Positions 1 through 10,475 are shown, numbered from the stretch's first letter. The stretch is 64,000 nt of DNA from an uncultured Bacillaceae bacterium (GCA_947497585.1 CANMHG010000004.1:62001-126000); one strand, 5' to 3'. Numbers and translations: made by a program. Notes: generated by a model from the sequence alone, not told the origin.

Positions 1-71
1 GTTAATGCTAGTCTCATAATATCTTGTTAGCCTATTAAGGAGCCAAGCAAACTACTAGGAGGTAACAAACA

Positions 72-683
72 ATGAAAAAACTAAAAAAACTAGTAATCGC
101 TTCAACTCTTGGATTATCATTATTTGCTTTTTCTGCAGATAACACACCAACTGAAGCTGCAACTACAACTACAACTCATACAGTCAAAAGTGGAGATACA
201 CTATGGAAAATCGGAGTAGCATATGGTGTACCAGTAACCCAATTAAAAGCAATCAATAAGCGTACAAACAACGTCATTTATCCAGGTCAAAAACTAGTAA
301 TCCCTCAAACTATTACAGCATATGAAAAAGACTTATTAGCTAGATTAGTTCACGCTGAAGCAAAAGGTGAATCATACGCAGGTAAAGTAGCGGTTGCTAC
401 TGTTGTATTTAACCGTGTGGCACATGCCGAATTTCCAAACACAATTCATGGGGTAATTACTGAGCGCACACCTAGTGGCAGCTTTGCATTTACTCCATAT
501 GCTACAGGTTCTATTAAACAACCAGCTGATGCAGAAGCAAAACGTGCTGTTGAAGAAGCAATCGCATTTCGTGGACAAGGCGCAGGCTCAATTTATTTTT
601 ACAATCCAGCAAAAATTACAAACAAGTGGATCTTATCAAGACAAACTACTGTTGTAATTGGAAACCACGTATTTGCAAAATAA
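72..683 (+). CDS. LysM-domain cell wall hydrolase (SleB/CwlJ-like)
   Basis: This is a 203-residue secreted peptidoglycan hydrolase. Residues 1-29 form a Lys-rich, hydrophobic signal peptide. Residues 36-78 are one LysM peptidoglycan-binding module, recognisable by the SGDTLWKI start and the YPGQKLVIP end. Residues 90-200 match the Hydrolase_2 fold of SleB/CwlJ, with the likely catalytic Glu in the VHAEAKGES motif. The family contains germination-specific lytic enzymes, but the single LysM and Sec signal also fit a vegetative wall enzyme. AGGAGGT sits 9 bases before the ATG, and a strong terminator follows. Start and family are secure; the precise cleavage chemistry and growth stage are inferred. 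Confidence 0.93.
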   Translation: MKKLKKLVIASTLGLSLFAFSADNTPTEAATTTTTHTVKSGDTLWKIGVAYGVPVTQLKAINKRTNNVIYPGQKLVIPQTITAYEKDLLARLVHAEAKGESYAGKVAVATVVFNRVAHAEFPNTIHGVITERTPSGSFAFTPYATGSIKQPADAEAKRAVEEAIAFRGQGAGSIYFYNPAKITNKWILSRQTTVVIGNHVFAK

Positions 684-692
684 ATTAGTGTA

Positions 693-731
693 AAAGCATT
701 CATCTCTATTTATAGAGTGGATGCTTTTTTA
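693..731 (+). terminator. Rho-independent terminator of the cell wall hydrolase gene
   Basis: GCATTCATCTCTA pairs with TAGAGTGGATGC (a G-T mismatch inside), followed by a run of six T. It lies 10 bases after the stop codon. Confidence 0.9.
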
Positions 732-820
732 TTTTACAAAATGTAAAGAGATTCATTCATGTAACAGTTATAGTGTAAATCACGTCTATTTAAGTAAATA
801 GAAGGAAATGGGGAAAAATA

Positions 821-1006
821 ATGAAGTGGCTTGTACATGTAATATTCACTTTTTTTTATTTAGTGGTCACTTTCTTTGGAGTAGGACCAGTTTTACTTGC
901 AGATGGAGTCATGAAAGAAAGAGTGATGATTAGTATTATTGTCGCTGGCTGTTATCTTGTACTTATATTCTTACATCGTATTATAATTAAAAGAATGAAA
1001 AAATAG
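821..1006 (+). CDS. Small two-helix membrane protein of unknown function
   Basis: The gene encodes 61 residues with two hydrophobic helices (about 4-27 and 35-53) joined by a short loop, and a basic tail (KRMKK), so a hairpin membrane protein with the C-terminus probably in the cytoplasm. AAGGAAATGGGG precedes the ATG, and a perfect terminator overlaps the stop codon, which supports a real monocistronic gene. The sequence resembles small uncharacterised Bacillaceae membrane proteins (possibly the DUF6954 type, from memory and not checked). No function can be assigned. Confidence 0.78.
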   Translation: MKWLVHVIFTFFYLVVTFFGVGPVLLADGVMKERVMISIIVAGCYLVLIFLHRIIIKRMKK

Positions 1007-1033
1007 CGTTGTCATCGTGACAACGCTTATTTT
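1005..1033 (+). terminator. Rho-independent terminator after the small membrane protein gene
   Basis: AGCGTTGTCA and TGACAACGCT form a perfect 10-bp stem with a TCG loop, then TATTTTA. The stem starts inside the stop codon. Confidence 0.85.
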
Positions 1034-1048
1034 AAAGGAGTGGATTAA

Positions 1049-1798
1049 ATGAAATTTGAAAATCAAGTTGTCGTCATTACAGGAGCAGGAAATGGAATTG
1101 GAAGAGGAATTGCTCTTGAATATGCAAACCAAGGTGCGAAAGTTATTGTAGCGGATATAGATGAGACAGGTGGGCACCAAGTCATTTCTGAAATTAAAAA
1201 GATGAATCGAGATGCTACCTACATAAAAACAGATGTTTCAAAACAAGATGAGATTGTTGAACTAATGACACAAACGATAAATACTTATGGAACAATCGAT
1301 ATTTTAATCAATAATACTGGAATTTCACGATGGAAGTCATTGTTTGAGCTTGATGTCGAGGAATGGGATACGATACTAAACACAAACCTTCGAAGTGTTT
1401 TCTTATGTTCAAGAGAAGCTGCAAAATATATGAAAAACAATGCTAGTGGTGGTTCGATTGTAAATATGGCATCTACACGTGCTTTTATGTCCGAAAAGAA
1501 TTCCGAAGCCTATGCTGCATCTAAGGGTGGAATTGTTGCGTTAACACATGCATTAGCCATTTCTCTGGGTGAATACAACATTACGGTTAACTCCATTAGC
1601 CCAGGTTGGATTGAGGTTGTGGATTATAAATCATTACGAGATGAAGATCATAAACAACATCCATCAAGAAGAGTGGGGCAACCAGATGATATTGCAAGAG
1701 CCTGCCTGTTTTTAACCAATCCAGAAAATAATTTTATTACTGGTGAAAATATGATTATTGACGGTGGTATGACAAGGAAAATGATTTATGAAGAGTAA
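1049..1798 (+). CDS. Short-chain dehydrogenase/reductase (SDR), classical type
   Basis: A 249-residue NAD(P)(H)-dependent oxidoreductase with the full classical SDR motif set: nucleotide-binding TGAGNGIG at residues 11-18, the NNTG motif at 88-91, the catalytic serine at about 142, and YAASK (Tyr155, Lys159). Asp36 after the second strand (VIVADID) favours NAD+ over NADP+. The C-terminal FITGENMIIDGGMTR block is the usual family ending. It is close to the glucose-dehydrogenase/FabG-like group, but the substrate cannot be read from the sequence. AAAGGAGTGG lies just upstream of the ATG, and the preceding terminator isolates it from the small membrane gene. Confidence 0.93.
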   Translation: MKFENQVVVITGAGNGIGRGIALEYANQGAKVIVADIDETGGHQVISEIKKMNRDATYIKTDVSKQDEIVELMTQTINTYGTIDILINNTGISRWKSLFELDVEEWDTILNTNLRSVFLCSREAAKYMKNNASGGSIVNMASTRAFMSEKNSEAYAASKGGIVALTHALAISLGEYNITVNSISPGWIEVVDYKSLRDEDHKQHPSRRVGQPDDIARACLFLTNPENNFITGENMIIDGGMTRKMIYEE

Positions 1799-1871
1799 TT
1801 ATAGAATTCTTCACTAATGTACTCGTCGTTCTAGCATATACTATAGAAGTACATTTTAATGGAGGAGAAAC

Positions 1872-2828
1872 ATGCAGAAAATTCTTCTATTCGGCGATCC
1901 GGGGATTGATGATTCATTAGCTATTATATACGGGTTATTGCATCCAAACATTGATATTGTAGGAATAGTTACTAGCTATGGAAACGTAGATCAAAAGCAA
2001 ACGGAGCAAAATGCAGCATACTTACTTTCGTTAGCGGGCAGAGAAGATATTCCATTAATTTCAGGTGCCAAGTATCCTTTAAGTGGAGAGAGTGTTACTT
2101 TTTATCCAGAAATACACGGTCCAGAAGGGTTAGGGCCAATTCGTCCACCAGATAATATCGTTCCTAATATAGTCAACTTTGATGAAGTGTTTACGATTAT
2201 TGAAAAGTATGAGAATGAACTCATCATAGTTGATGTAGGTCGGTCATCTTCCTTAGCCATTGCCTTTATTCTTGGTGGAGACATTATGAATAAGGTTAAG
2301 GCATTTTATCTAATGGGTGGAGCCTTTTTGGTACCTGGAAATGTGACAGCCAAGGCTGAAGCTAATTTTCATGGTGATCCCATTGCAACAAATTTAGTTG
2401 TAGAGCGGGGTAGAAATGTTACAATTATTCCTTTAAACGTCACTAACGATGCGATTGCTACTCCTGAAGTTATAGATTATATAAGTAGAAATAGTGATAA
2501 TCCATTCGCTCCATTAATTGAGCCAATTTTTGACTATTATTTTGAAGCATACAAGAAAAATGTCCCTGGTATTAAAGGAGCACCACTACATGATGTGGTG
2601 ACATTAAGTGCGATTGTTAATCCTACAATGCTTGAATATACCTCTAGAAGAGTCACAATTGAGTTGTTTGGTAAGGCTAAGGGTGAGTCAATTGCAGATT
2701 TTCGCCCAAAACCTGATCTAGAGCCATTTCCAACACTTGATCGAATCGGAATGCAACTAAACTATCAACTATTTATGCAGGATTTCGTAAATATTATGAC
2801 GCAGAGCACTGTCAAAAGGGCTACTTAA
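1872..2828 (+). CDS. Inosine-uridine preferring nucleoside hydrolase family protein
   Basis: A 318-residue nucleoside N-ribohydrolase-like protein. Residues 9-14 are DPGIDD, the Ca2+-binding aspartate cluster of the family (normally D(T)DPGIDDA). GAFLVPGNVTAKAE and PLNVTNDA resemble the central GGA...GN...EFN and P(L)(D)VT blocks, and PLHDVVT near the C-terminus carries the last metal-binding Asp. It would hydrolyse the N-glycosidic bond of nucleosides to base and ribose for salvage. GGAGGAG precedes the ATG. The first metal motif lacks the usual extra Asp (GDPGIDD instead of TDPGIDD), so the preferred nucleoside is uncertain. Confidence 0.9.
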   Translation: MQKILLFGDPGIDDSLAIIYGLLHPNIDIVGIVTSYGNVDQKQTEQNAAYLLSLAGREDIPLISGAKYPLSGESVTFYPEIHGPEGLGPIRPPDNIVPNIVNFDEVFTIIEKYENELIIVDVGRSSSLAIAFILGGDIMNKVKAFYLMGGAFLVPGNVTAKAEANFHGDPIATNLVVERGRNVTIIPLNVTNDAIATPEVIDYISRNSDNPFAPLIEPIFDYYFEAYKKNVPGIKGAPLHDVVTLSAIVNPTMLEYTSRRVTIELFGKAKGESIADFRPKPDLEPFPTLDRIGMQLNYQLFMQDFVNIMTQSTVKRAT

Positions 2829-2843
2829 AAGTAGTCCTTTTTA
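2814..2843 (+). terminator. Rho-independent terminator overlapping the nucleoside hydrolase stop
   Basis: AAAAGGGCTACTT pairs with AAGTAGTCCTTTT with one G-T step, ending in a T run. The stem includes the last codons and stop of the upstream gene. Confidence 0.82.
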
Positions 2844-2888
2844 TTATGGAAATTTTCTTCGGAAGTGGAGTTAAACGATGGTTAATGG

Positions 2889-4603
<1,715 letters not shown>

Positions 4604-4607
4604 GAAT

Positions 4608-4645
4608 AAAAAAACTGGTGTCAGGAATCTGGTACCAGTTTTTTA
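4608..4645. terminator. Bidirectional terminator between convergent genes
   Basis: AAAACTGGT (4611-4619) pairs with ACCAGTTTT (4634-4642). T runs lie on both strands, so it can serve the ABC-F gene and the convergent DUF3231 gene. Confidence 0.85.
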
Positions 4646-5650
4646 TTATAAATTTTCATTTTTTCTGTCTCCAGCCATTGGAAGTTGTTCGAGCCAGCCA
4701 TTATTAATCATTATGTTTAGACCATCTTCACTGTAGTGGAGAAGCTCTGCCATTAAGCGAGAATAATGTGCACCAACATCATGTCGTGGACTTATAGCTA
4801 CTGATACTCCATATTGGGAAACTCCTGCTCCTACAAGGAGGCCTTGATGAAACATAATTAATTTATCAGAGAAGGGTGAATCAGTAGATGATGTGATTTC
4901 ATCATCTAGTGCACTAGGAGAAGGCAAATAATCTTCCTTTAGAATCGATTGAAAGACATCATAATGTTTTGTAGAGAGTTGTAAACCTCGTTCTAGATAT
5001 TTTTTTACTTCCTTTGATGTTGTTACTTGGATAAATCCAAGGGTTAGTGCTTTCCCCAGCGAGTGTCTTTTCATATTGTAAAAAATATTAGAGATCTCCA
5101 CGCCTGTAAGGGGTCTTCTGTTGCCGAACCAACCCGCGAGGTAGTTTTGCTTTTTAACAAAATCAATTTTTTCAGGGATAGGGAGTATAGGAAACCTTTC
5201 TAGTAACCCCTTGGAGAGCATAGCTTGTTTAATTCTTAAGTGAAGCTGCTTTGCTTGTTTGAGACAAGCCGTAAAATAGTCTACGATATCGACTCTTGCA
5301 GAAGTAGCTAGAGCAAGACCATATGTACTTAGACTATAATCAGACATCAGAAGCATGTAGTGAAGGTAAAGTGTGTCTGAAAATAATCGAGGTGCGTTTT
5401 CGTTAAGGTCCTGGTCTGTAAAACCGCGGGGAATTGGATAATTTTCTCGCTGGAAAATGTTATGAAGTTTATGGATATGATCCTTTGATATATCTAAAGC
5501 AAAATCCAAAATCTCTCTTATCTCATGATCTTCTACATGTAGTAAGAAATGCTTAAGTCCAATTATGGATAACGAATCTACTTGATAATTGGTCCACAGC
5601 TGTGAAATTTCTGCGGAAGTTAAAGGAATTGCAGTCCTATCTGAATGCAT
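4646..5650 (-). CDS. DUF3231 family protein (first of two in the window)
   Basis: A 334-residue soluble, largely helical protein of the Bacillus DUF3231 family. The sequence holds two related halves: an N-terminal LTSAEISQLWTNY block and a second block starting GVEISNIFYNM around residue 185. Each half looks like a ferritin-like or CotF-like helical bundle. Helical spore-coat-like proteins of this type are common in spore formers, but a role here is inference. A paralogue lies at 59682-60698 with the same N-terminal pattern (LTAAELANLWTQY) and the same GDRRP/GNRRP-ELS/EIS motif. GTGAGG precedes the ATG. Confidence 0.88.
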   Translation of the reverse strand: MHSDRTAIPLTSAEISQLWTNYQVDSLSIIGLKHFLLHVEDHEIREILDFALDISKDHIHKLHNIFQRENYPIPRGFTDQDLNENAPRLFSDTLYLHYMLLMSDYSLSTYGLALATSARVDIVDYFTACLKQAKQLHLRIKQAMLSKGLLERFPILPIPEKIDFVKKQNYLAGWFGNRRPLTGVEISNIFYNMKRHSLGKALTLGFIQVTTSKEVKKYLERGLQLSTKHYDVFQSILKEDYLPSPSALDDEITSSTDSPFSDKLIMFHQGLLVGAGVSQYGVSVAISPRHDVGAHYSRLMAELLHYSEDGLNIMINNGWLEQLPMAGDRKNENL

Positions 5651-5795
5651 TTACGTTTACCTCACTTTTGCTTTTTTGTTAGTTTAACCCTAAACACTGT
5701 CTATATAACAAAATGGGTAATTCATTCTTGCTAAATAGGCATAAAATCCTGAAACTTCTTCTCTGGAATAGCGTCTGTATTGTAGGGTGATTCAA

Positions 5796-5933
5796 ATGAT
5801 GGTATTTAAGAAAAATGTGATGATTGTAACCATATTTAGTTGTTTAATTGTCTTTTTAATCTTTTTTGGAGTAAGTCTAATAGAGGCAAAAGAAAACCAA
5901 ACAGAAGAAATTAGTGGGCAGCTTCTGAAATAA
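5796..5933 (+). CDS. Small single-pass membrane peptide, 45 residues
   Basis: A short open frame between two minus-strand genes starts with two consecutive ATG codons (5796 and 5799) behind AGGGTGA. It encodes a basic N-terminus (MMVFKKN), one hydrophobic helix (about 8-27), and a charged Glu/Lys tail. A strong terminator begins six bases after the stop, which supports a real transcript. I do not recognise the family. Alternative: the terminator serves only the convergent SASP gene and the frame is fortuitous. Confidence 0.6.
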   Translation: MMVFKKNVMIVTIFSCLIVFLIFFGVSLIEAKENQTEEISGQLLK

Positions 5934-5938
5934 TCAAG

Positions 5939-5976
5939 AAAAGCTCATATCAGGCAGGCTGATATGAGCTTTTTCA
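5939..5976. terminator. Bidirectional terminator, small membrane peptide / SASP gene
   Basis: AAAAGCTCATATCAG pairs with CTGATATGAGCTTTTT around a short GCAGG loop. T runs are present on both strands. Confidence 0.88.
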
Positions 5977-5981
5977 TTAAG

Positions 5982-6176
5982 TTAAAACTGCTGTTGGTTT
6001 TGAAGCTGTTGTTCAGCCATTTTTATCATACGTTTTGTCATTTCGCCACCAACAGAACCATTTGCACGTGCGGTCGTATCTGCACCTAGCTGAACTCCAA
6101 ACTCATTAGCAATTTCTTCTTTCATTTGATCAAGCGCATTTGAAGCACCTGGAACTAAAAGTTTGTTTCGTGCCAT
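5982..6176 (-). CDS. Alpha/beta-type small acid-soluble spore protein
   Basis: A 64-residue SASP that would coat and protect spore DNA and be degraded at germination. The EIANEFGV block (residues 21-28) is the GPR protease recognition site, and the [12 protein letters not shown] block is the DNA-contacting segment conserved across alpha/beta SASPs. GGAGTGATG lies before the ATG. Expression in the forespore under SigG is expected from family; I did not find an unambiguous SigG promoter by eye. This gene is the clearest evidence that the organism makes endospores. Confidence 0.96.
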   Translation of the reverse strand: MARNKLLVPGASNALDQMKEEIANEFGVQLGADTTARANGSVGGEMTKRMIKMAEQQLQNQQQF

Positions 6177-6287
6177 GATACATCACTCCCGTACGAAGTT
6201 TTTTGAGTAACCAAAAATGATTACTCTTTTTTAAGATAACCGTTATATGCTATGAAATGCATAGAAGGTGATAACAGTTTAATCCAA

Positions 6288-7226
6288 TTAGAGCTCTTCA
6301 AGTTGTGAATCTATTTCAATTTTTTCCATTTCTGACTTCATCCACTGTTTATCTAAATCCTCGCCAATAAAAACAAGTGTCATTGGGTACTTCATGAGCT
6401 CTTTCATATATAGAGGCATGCCATACGAATACTGAAACAAGAACGTACTATCTGAATGTGTGAAGCGTAAATATCCTTTAATACGATAAATGGTATCTGG
6501 CATGGCACGAAGCCAGTTTTCAAATACATCTATATTAAGTGGAGTTTGGAATTGGTGGACAAAGGTTTTAACTTTAAGATCTTGATGAACATGAGTCTTT
6601 TCATGAGTAGTTGGCATCTGTTTTTGTCCATTAATCATTAAGTCTTCACGTTTTACTGAAGAATACGTGGTTAATAGGCATTTTGCTTTTGAATTCACCG
6701 ATTGAATATCAAAAACGAGACTAGCCTGCTCTGATTCAGAAAGTTGATCCGCTTTATTTACTAATACTACATCTGCATGATGTACTTGCTCTTGAAGTAG
6801 CTTTTGTAATCTAATACTCATGTTTTTTCGATCTTTCCAGCGGTTTGCGTCAACTACTGTAACGATAGATTGAACCTCTAACTTATCAGCAAATAATGGT
6901 GAAAGACACGCATCCAACACTTCGATAGGGTGCGCAACTCCAGTTGTTTCAATATAAATTGAGTCAAGTTCATGATCAATTAATAATCCTTGTAGATGGA
7001 CTTCAAGCTGGCCTTGAATTGTACAACATACACAGCCATTTAAAAGTTCTTTTAATGGAATGTCTTCAGAAACCGCATTAGAATCGATGGAGGTTTCACC
7101 GAGCTCGTTCATTACAACTGCTACTTTTCGTCCTTGTTCTTTTTCTTCTGTTAGAAGGTTTTTTAGTAATGTTGTTTTACCACTTCCTAAAAAACCAGCT
7201 AATATGTAAACTTCAACCTTTTTCAT
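6288..7226 (-). CDS. CobW/YjiA-family metal-chaperone GTPase
   Basis: A 312-residue G3E GTPase. Walker A is GFLGSGKTT (residues 11-19), the metal-binding GCVCC motif lies at 64-68, and NKAD is the guanine-specificity motif. The C-terminal CobW_C domain (about 215-300) follows a His-containing linker (HEKTHVHQD). Such proteins deliver Zn2+ or Co2+ to target enzymes, and in Bacillus several are induced by zinc starvation. No Zur box was recognised upstream. The upstream region holds a GC-rich palindromic repeat. AGGAGATTGCAGCA precedes the ATG. Confidence 0.92.
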   Translation of the reverse strand: MKKVEVYILAGFLGSGKTTLLKNLLTEEKEQGRKVAVVMNELGETSIDSNAVSEDIPLKELLNGCVCCTIQGQLEVHLQGLLIDHELDSIYIETTGVAHPIEVLDACLSPLFADKLEVQSIVTVVDANRWKDRKNMSIRLQKLLQEQVHHADVVLVNKADQLSESEQASLVFDIQSVNSKAKCLLTTYSSVKREDLMINGQKQMPTTHEKTHVHQDLKVKTFVHQFQTPLNIDVFENWLRAMPDTIYRIKGYLRFTHSDSTFLFQYSYGMPLYMKELMKYPMTLVFIGEDLDKQWMKSEMEKIEIDSQLEEL

Positions 7227-7307
7227 TGCTGCAATCTCCTAAAAAATTATTTGGTTCTATCGTATCTCAAGTAAGAGGGTAGCGTCAATTTGGTTGTTGT
7301 TATCAGT

Positions 7308-7446
7308 CGATATATGGGCCGTTCCTTTGCGCTGCAGGCACTTGCTTTCCGCGGGGAGGAAGTCGAGCCTCCTCGACGTTCCGTCTGTGGGTTCTCGACC
7401 TTTCCTCTACTTCCCGCAGGAGTCAAGTGCCTTTCGCTCCAATCCA
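7308..7446. repeat. GC-rich palindromic intergenic repeat, copy 1
   Basis: This GC-rich block stands out from its AT-rich surroundings. Its ends pair: GGCACTTGC near 7337 with a CAAGTGCC near 7425, and CTTTCCGCGGGG with the CTTCCCGCAGGAG arm. Copy 2, in inverse orientation, is at 56990-57127 and shares GCTTTCCGCGGGG, GAGCCTCCTCG, GGTCTC/GTTCTC and CCCGCAGGAGTC in the same order. It resembles the widespread Bacillaceae palindromic repeat seen in many genomes (recalled, not searched). Short open frames inside it are not genes. Confidence 0.8.
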
Positions 7447-7491
7447 CTCTTAAATTTAACCATTTAGAGCAATCATAACACGGAAATATGC

Positions 7492-7520
7492 AAAAAAGGA
7501 TCTTAATTAAAAGATCCTTC
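7492..7520 (-). terminator. Rho-independent terminator of the GNAT gene
   Basis: AAGGATCTT and AAGATCCTT form a perfect 9-bp stem; reading the minus strand the stem is followed by six T. Confidence 0.85.
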
Positions 7521-7527
7521 ATAACTC

Positions 7528-8058
7528 TTACATTACATAATCTTCTTTAACCATTCCATAGTATGTAAGGTCTATGTATTCGTCGCCTTTTTTTACGTGT
7601 TGCTTAAATGTTCCTTCATGCTTCATGCCTAACTTCTCCATTACCTTCCATGAGCCTGGATTGGAGGTGAATGACGCAGCATAGATTCGGTTTAATCCGA
7701 GTTCATTAAATCCGTAACGAAACATTTCTTGAGCGGCTTCTGTTGCATAGCCTTTACCCCAATAGGGTTTACCAATCCAGTAGTTAATTTCCCCTCGATT
7801 AAAGGACATTGACAAATTAAACCCGATAACTCCAATAAGTGAGTTACTTTCTTTACTTATGATGGCAAATGTAACTTGTCGCTTGGCTTGTTCACTTTCC
7901 TTTAAAGAGTTAATCCAACCGATTGCTCCACCTTTAGGGTAGGGATGTGGAATTGAAAGTGTGGTTTTGGCAATTTCATAAACTCCCGCAAGTTTTTCAA
8001 CGGTTTCAGCATCTTCGGCTATTAATCCTCTTATCAATAAACGGCTTGTTTCTAACAT
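7528..8058 (-). CDS. GNAT N-acetyltransferase, RimJ/RimL-like
   Basis: A 176-residue acetyl-CoA-dependent N-acetyltransferase. The N-terminus LETSRLLIRGL is the usual RimJ/RimL beginning. IGVIGFNLS is the central strand, the region WIGKPYWGKGYATEA holds the acetyl-CoA pyrophosphate-binding loop, and NPGSWKVMEKLGMKHEG forms the C-terminal helix and strand of the fold. Members acetylate ribosomal protein N-termini, small amines or antibiotics; the substrate here is unknown. GGGAGAGGAAG lies before the ATG, and a strong terminator follows. Confidence 0.92.
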   Translation of the reverse strand: MLETSRLLIRGLIAEDAETVEKLAGVYEIAKTTLSIPHPYPKGGAIGWINSLKESEQAKRQVTFAIISKESNSLIGVIGFNLSMSFNRGEINYWIGKPYWGKGYATEAAQEMFRYGFNELGLNRIYAASFTSNPGSWKVMEKLGMKHEGTFKQHVKKGDEYIDLTYYGMVKEDYVM

Positions 8059-8225
8059 ATTTCTTCCTCTCCCTTTAGAATATTATAGATAATTTTAAAA
8101 AAAATGGAAGGATTTTTATGCTAGTATTGTTATATGGTTCTAAATCCGAATGGTTTTACTTTTCCAAGGGAATGACTAAAGTACATATTTGATTGCAAGA
8201 GGTTCTTTACAGGAGGATGTAGAAT

Positions 8226-8885
8226 ATGGAAAAGAAGAATTTTGCAGTCTTTGGATTAGGACGCTTTGGAGGCAGTCTTGTAAAAGAGTTATACCAGCTA
8301 GATCTCGAAGTTTTAGCCATTGACAAGGATTTAGACAAGGTTAATGAATTTTCTAGATATGCTACCCATGCAATCCAGGCAAACGCAATAGATGAAACGA
8401 TGTTAAAGCAGCTTGGCGTTCGTAACTTTGATATTGCATTTGTTTCGTTCGGAGATGATATCGAGGCCAGTATTTTAACTTCATTATTATTAAAAGAGCT
8501 CGGGTTAAAGAAAGTATGGGCTAAGGCTCAAAATGATTATCACCATAAAGTACTTGAGAAAATTGGAGTGGATCGTGTAATACATCCTGAAAGGGATATG
8601 GCTAAACGTATTGCTCATCATATCAGTTCTGAAAAACTGATAGATTATATCGAGTTATCAGATGAATATAGTATTGTTGAAGTAGTAGCTACCGATAAGT
8701 TACATAGAAAAACGTTAACGGACTTAGATTTAAGGGCAAGGTATGGCTGTAATTTAGTAGGGATACAAAGGGGGAAACAAGTCTTAGTATCACCTGATGC
8801 TGATGAAGGTTTAGAAAAAGGTGATATCTTAATAGTTATTGGTCATAACAAGGATTTACATCGGTTTGAAGAAGAGGGAGTGTAG
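8226..8885 (+). CDS. KtrA/KtrC-type potassium channel regulatory subunit (RCK)
   Basis: A 219-residue cytoplasmic gating ring subunit. Residues 5-125 form the RCK_N Rossmann fold with FGLGRFGGS (GxGxxG) and the acidic end of strand 2 (AIDKD) that binds NAD(H)/ATP; residues 135-218 form the RCK_C domain, which in Bacillus binds c-di-AMP. The KtrB-type channel gene starts about 45 bases downstream, so the two are an operon. GGAGG precedes the ATG. No ydaO-type c-di-AMP riboswitch was seen upstream, unlike the ktrAB leader of B. subtilis, so this pair may be the KtrCD-like type; sequence comparison would be needed to decide. Confidence 0.93.
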   Translation: MEKKNFAVFGLGRFGGSLVKELYQLDLEVLAIDKDLDKVNEFSRYATHAIQANAIDETMLKQLGVRNFDIAFVSFGDDIEASILTSLLLKELGLKKVWAKAQNDYHHKVLEKIGVDRVIHPERDMAKRIAHHISSEKLIDYIELSDEYSIVEVVATDKLHRKTLTDLDLRARYGCNLVGIQRGKQVLVSPDADEGLEKGDILIVIGHNKDLHRFEEEGV

Positions 8886-8929
8886 GATTCCTTACACACC
8901 TTAAAGAAATGGAAAGAAGGGCATTAAGG

Positions 8930-10285
8930 ATGCAAAGAGTAAAAAAGTTCATCAATAATTTATCTCCAGCACAAATCATAGTACTATTTTATGTTGTGGC
9001 TGTTTTAATATCTGTCTGTTTACTTAGCTTACCGATTGCTTTAAAGCCTGGAGTAGAATGGTCTTTTATCGATCTTCTTTTTACTGCAGTAAGCGCGGTT
9101 AGTGTAACAGGTTTAGGGGTAGTTACAACAGCTGATACATTCAGTGTCCCAGGAATTTTAATCCTTATATTTATCCTTCAATTTGGCGGTATAGGCATAA
9201 TGACACTAGGAACCTTTTTCTATTTAATTGTAGGGAAGAAAATAGGATTGAAAGAGCGACAACTTATTATGACTGACCAAAATCAATCCAACTTTTCAGG
9301 GCTAGTTAATCTTATGAAACAAATATTAACCTTAATCATAGCTATTGAATTTGTGGGGGCTTTGATATTAGGTACTTACTTTTTGAACTACTATCCGACA
9401 TGGGAGGAAGCTTACTTACAAGGAATATTTGCATCTGTTAGTGCAACGACGAATGCTGGCTTTGATATTACAGGTGAGTCTTTGATTCCTTTTGCTAATG
9501 ACTATTTTGTACAGTTTATTACTATCGTACTGCTTACTTTAGGGGCAATAGGATTTCCTGTATTAATAGAAATAAAAGATTATTTAACACATAAAAACCC
9601 AAGAATTCGAGTGCATTTTTCATTGTATACAAAAATAACTACTAGTACCTTTTTTGGCCTAATGATCTTTGGTACAATAGCCATTTTAATTCTTGAGGCT
9701 AACTATTTTTTTATGGATAAGTCTTGGCACGAATCCTTTTTCTATGCATTCTTTCAATCCTCAACAACTAGGAATGGAGGATTAGCAACTATGGATGTGA
9801 GTCAATTTTCTAAACCAACTCTGTTCATTATATGTTTTTTAATGTTCATAGGGGCTTCCCCTAGCTCAGTTGGAGGCGGAGTTAGAACAACAACATTTGC
9901 ACTAAATCTTTTATTTATATATAGTTTCGCGAGAGGCTCTAAATCTATTAAGATATTTAAACGAGAACTGCACCCTGATGATATTTTAAAATCGCTAGCA
10001 GTTACCATGATTGCTATTTTGCTCTGTTTTACAGCAGTTATTGCTCTTACTATGACAGAAAAAAACTTTACAACCATACAAATTTTGTTCGAAGTATGTT
10101 CTGCTTTTGGGACCACTGGTTTATCAATGGGAATTACCCCAGATCTTACGGCACTAGGGAAGATAATAATTATATTATTAATGTTCATAGGAAGAATAGG
10201 AATTTTATCTTTTATTTTCATAATCGGTAAAAGAAATAGTGAACCTAATTACCACTATCCAAAGGAAAGAATTATAATTGGGTAA
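8930..10285 (+). CDS. KtrB/KtrD-type potassium transporter membrane subunit
   Basis: A 451-residue membrane protein of the Trk/Ktr/HKT superfamily made of four M1-P-M2 repeats. Each pore loop with its selectivity-filter glycine is visible: SVTGLGV, TNAGFD, TRNGGLA and GTTGLSM. Together with the RCK subunit just upstream it would import K+, usually Na+-dependent. The start at 8930 is preferred because GAAAGAAGGG lies 9 bases upstream; an in-frame ATG at 8909 would add seven residues but has no ribosome site. A terminator follows at 10308. Confidence 0.92.
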   Translation: MQRVKKFINNLSPAQIIVLFYVVAVLISVCLLSLPIALKPGVEWSFIDLLFTAVSAVSVTGLGVVTTADTFSVPGILILIFILQFGGIGIMTLGTFFYLIVGKKIGLKERQLIMTDQNQSNFSGLVNLMKQILTLIIAIEFVGALILGTYFLNYYPTWEEAYLQGIFASVSATTNAGFDITGESLIPFANDYFVQFITIVLLTLGAIGFPVLIEIKDYLTHKNPRIRVHFSLYTKITTSTFFGLMIFGTIAILILEANYFFMDKSWHESFFYAFFQSSTTRNGGLATMDVSQFSKPTLFIICFLMFIGASPSSVGGGVRTTTFALNLLFIYSFARGSKSIKIFKRELHPDDILKSLAVTMIAILLCFTAVIALTMTEKNFTTIQILFEVCSAFGTTGLSMGITPDLTALGKIIIILLMFIGRIGILSFIFIIGKRNSEPNYHYPKERIIIG

Positions 10286-10307
10286 ATCACTTTTAGCTTA
10301 AAAAAGG

Positions 10308-10338
10308 AGGCAGCCATTTTATGGTTGCCCACTTTTTT
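10308..10338 (+). terminator. Rho-independent terminator of the Ktr operon
   Basis: GGCAGCCAT pairs with ATGGTTGCC (one G-T), TTT loop, then CCAC and a run of seven T. Confidence 0.87.
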
Positions 10339-10475
10339 TATCGATTCTAATCCCCACTAACCCTTTTACGGAAAAACAACATAATAGGTATTAATTTAGC
10401 AAAGTTATAAAAAATTGGAACATTTTTCTATGTAATTCGTATAAATTCTTATAAGGTCTGTGAGGTGAGAATGGG

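Noticed and set aside
475..657. Several frames of 60-100 codons inside the real genes, on either strand
   Set aside because: They lie inside better-supported genes in other frames and show no ribosome site or family motif.
6205..6237. Terminator GAGTAACC...TGATTACTC with TTTTTT
   Set aside because: The T run is on the plus strand, where no gene precedes; on the minus strand, where CobW and SASP lie, it lacks a T run. It may be chance or part of the SASP promoter region.
7247..7522. Open frames of 62 and 91 codons on both strands
   Set aside because: They lie inside the GC-rich palindromic repeat, have no ribosome site, and read as low-complexity Arg/Ser/Pro.
8059..8225. c-di-AMP (ydaO) riboswitch upstream of the Ktr pair
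   Set aside because: The gap is only 167 bases and none of the conserved ydaO blocks was found.
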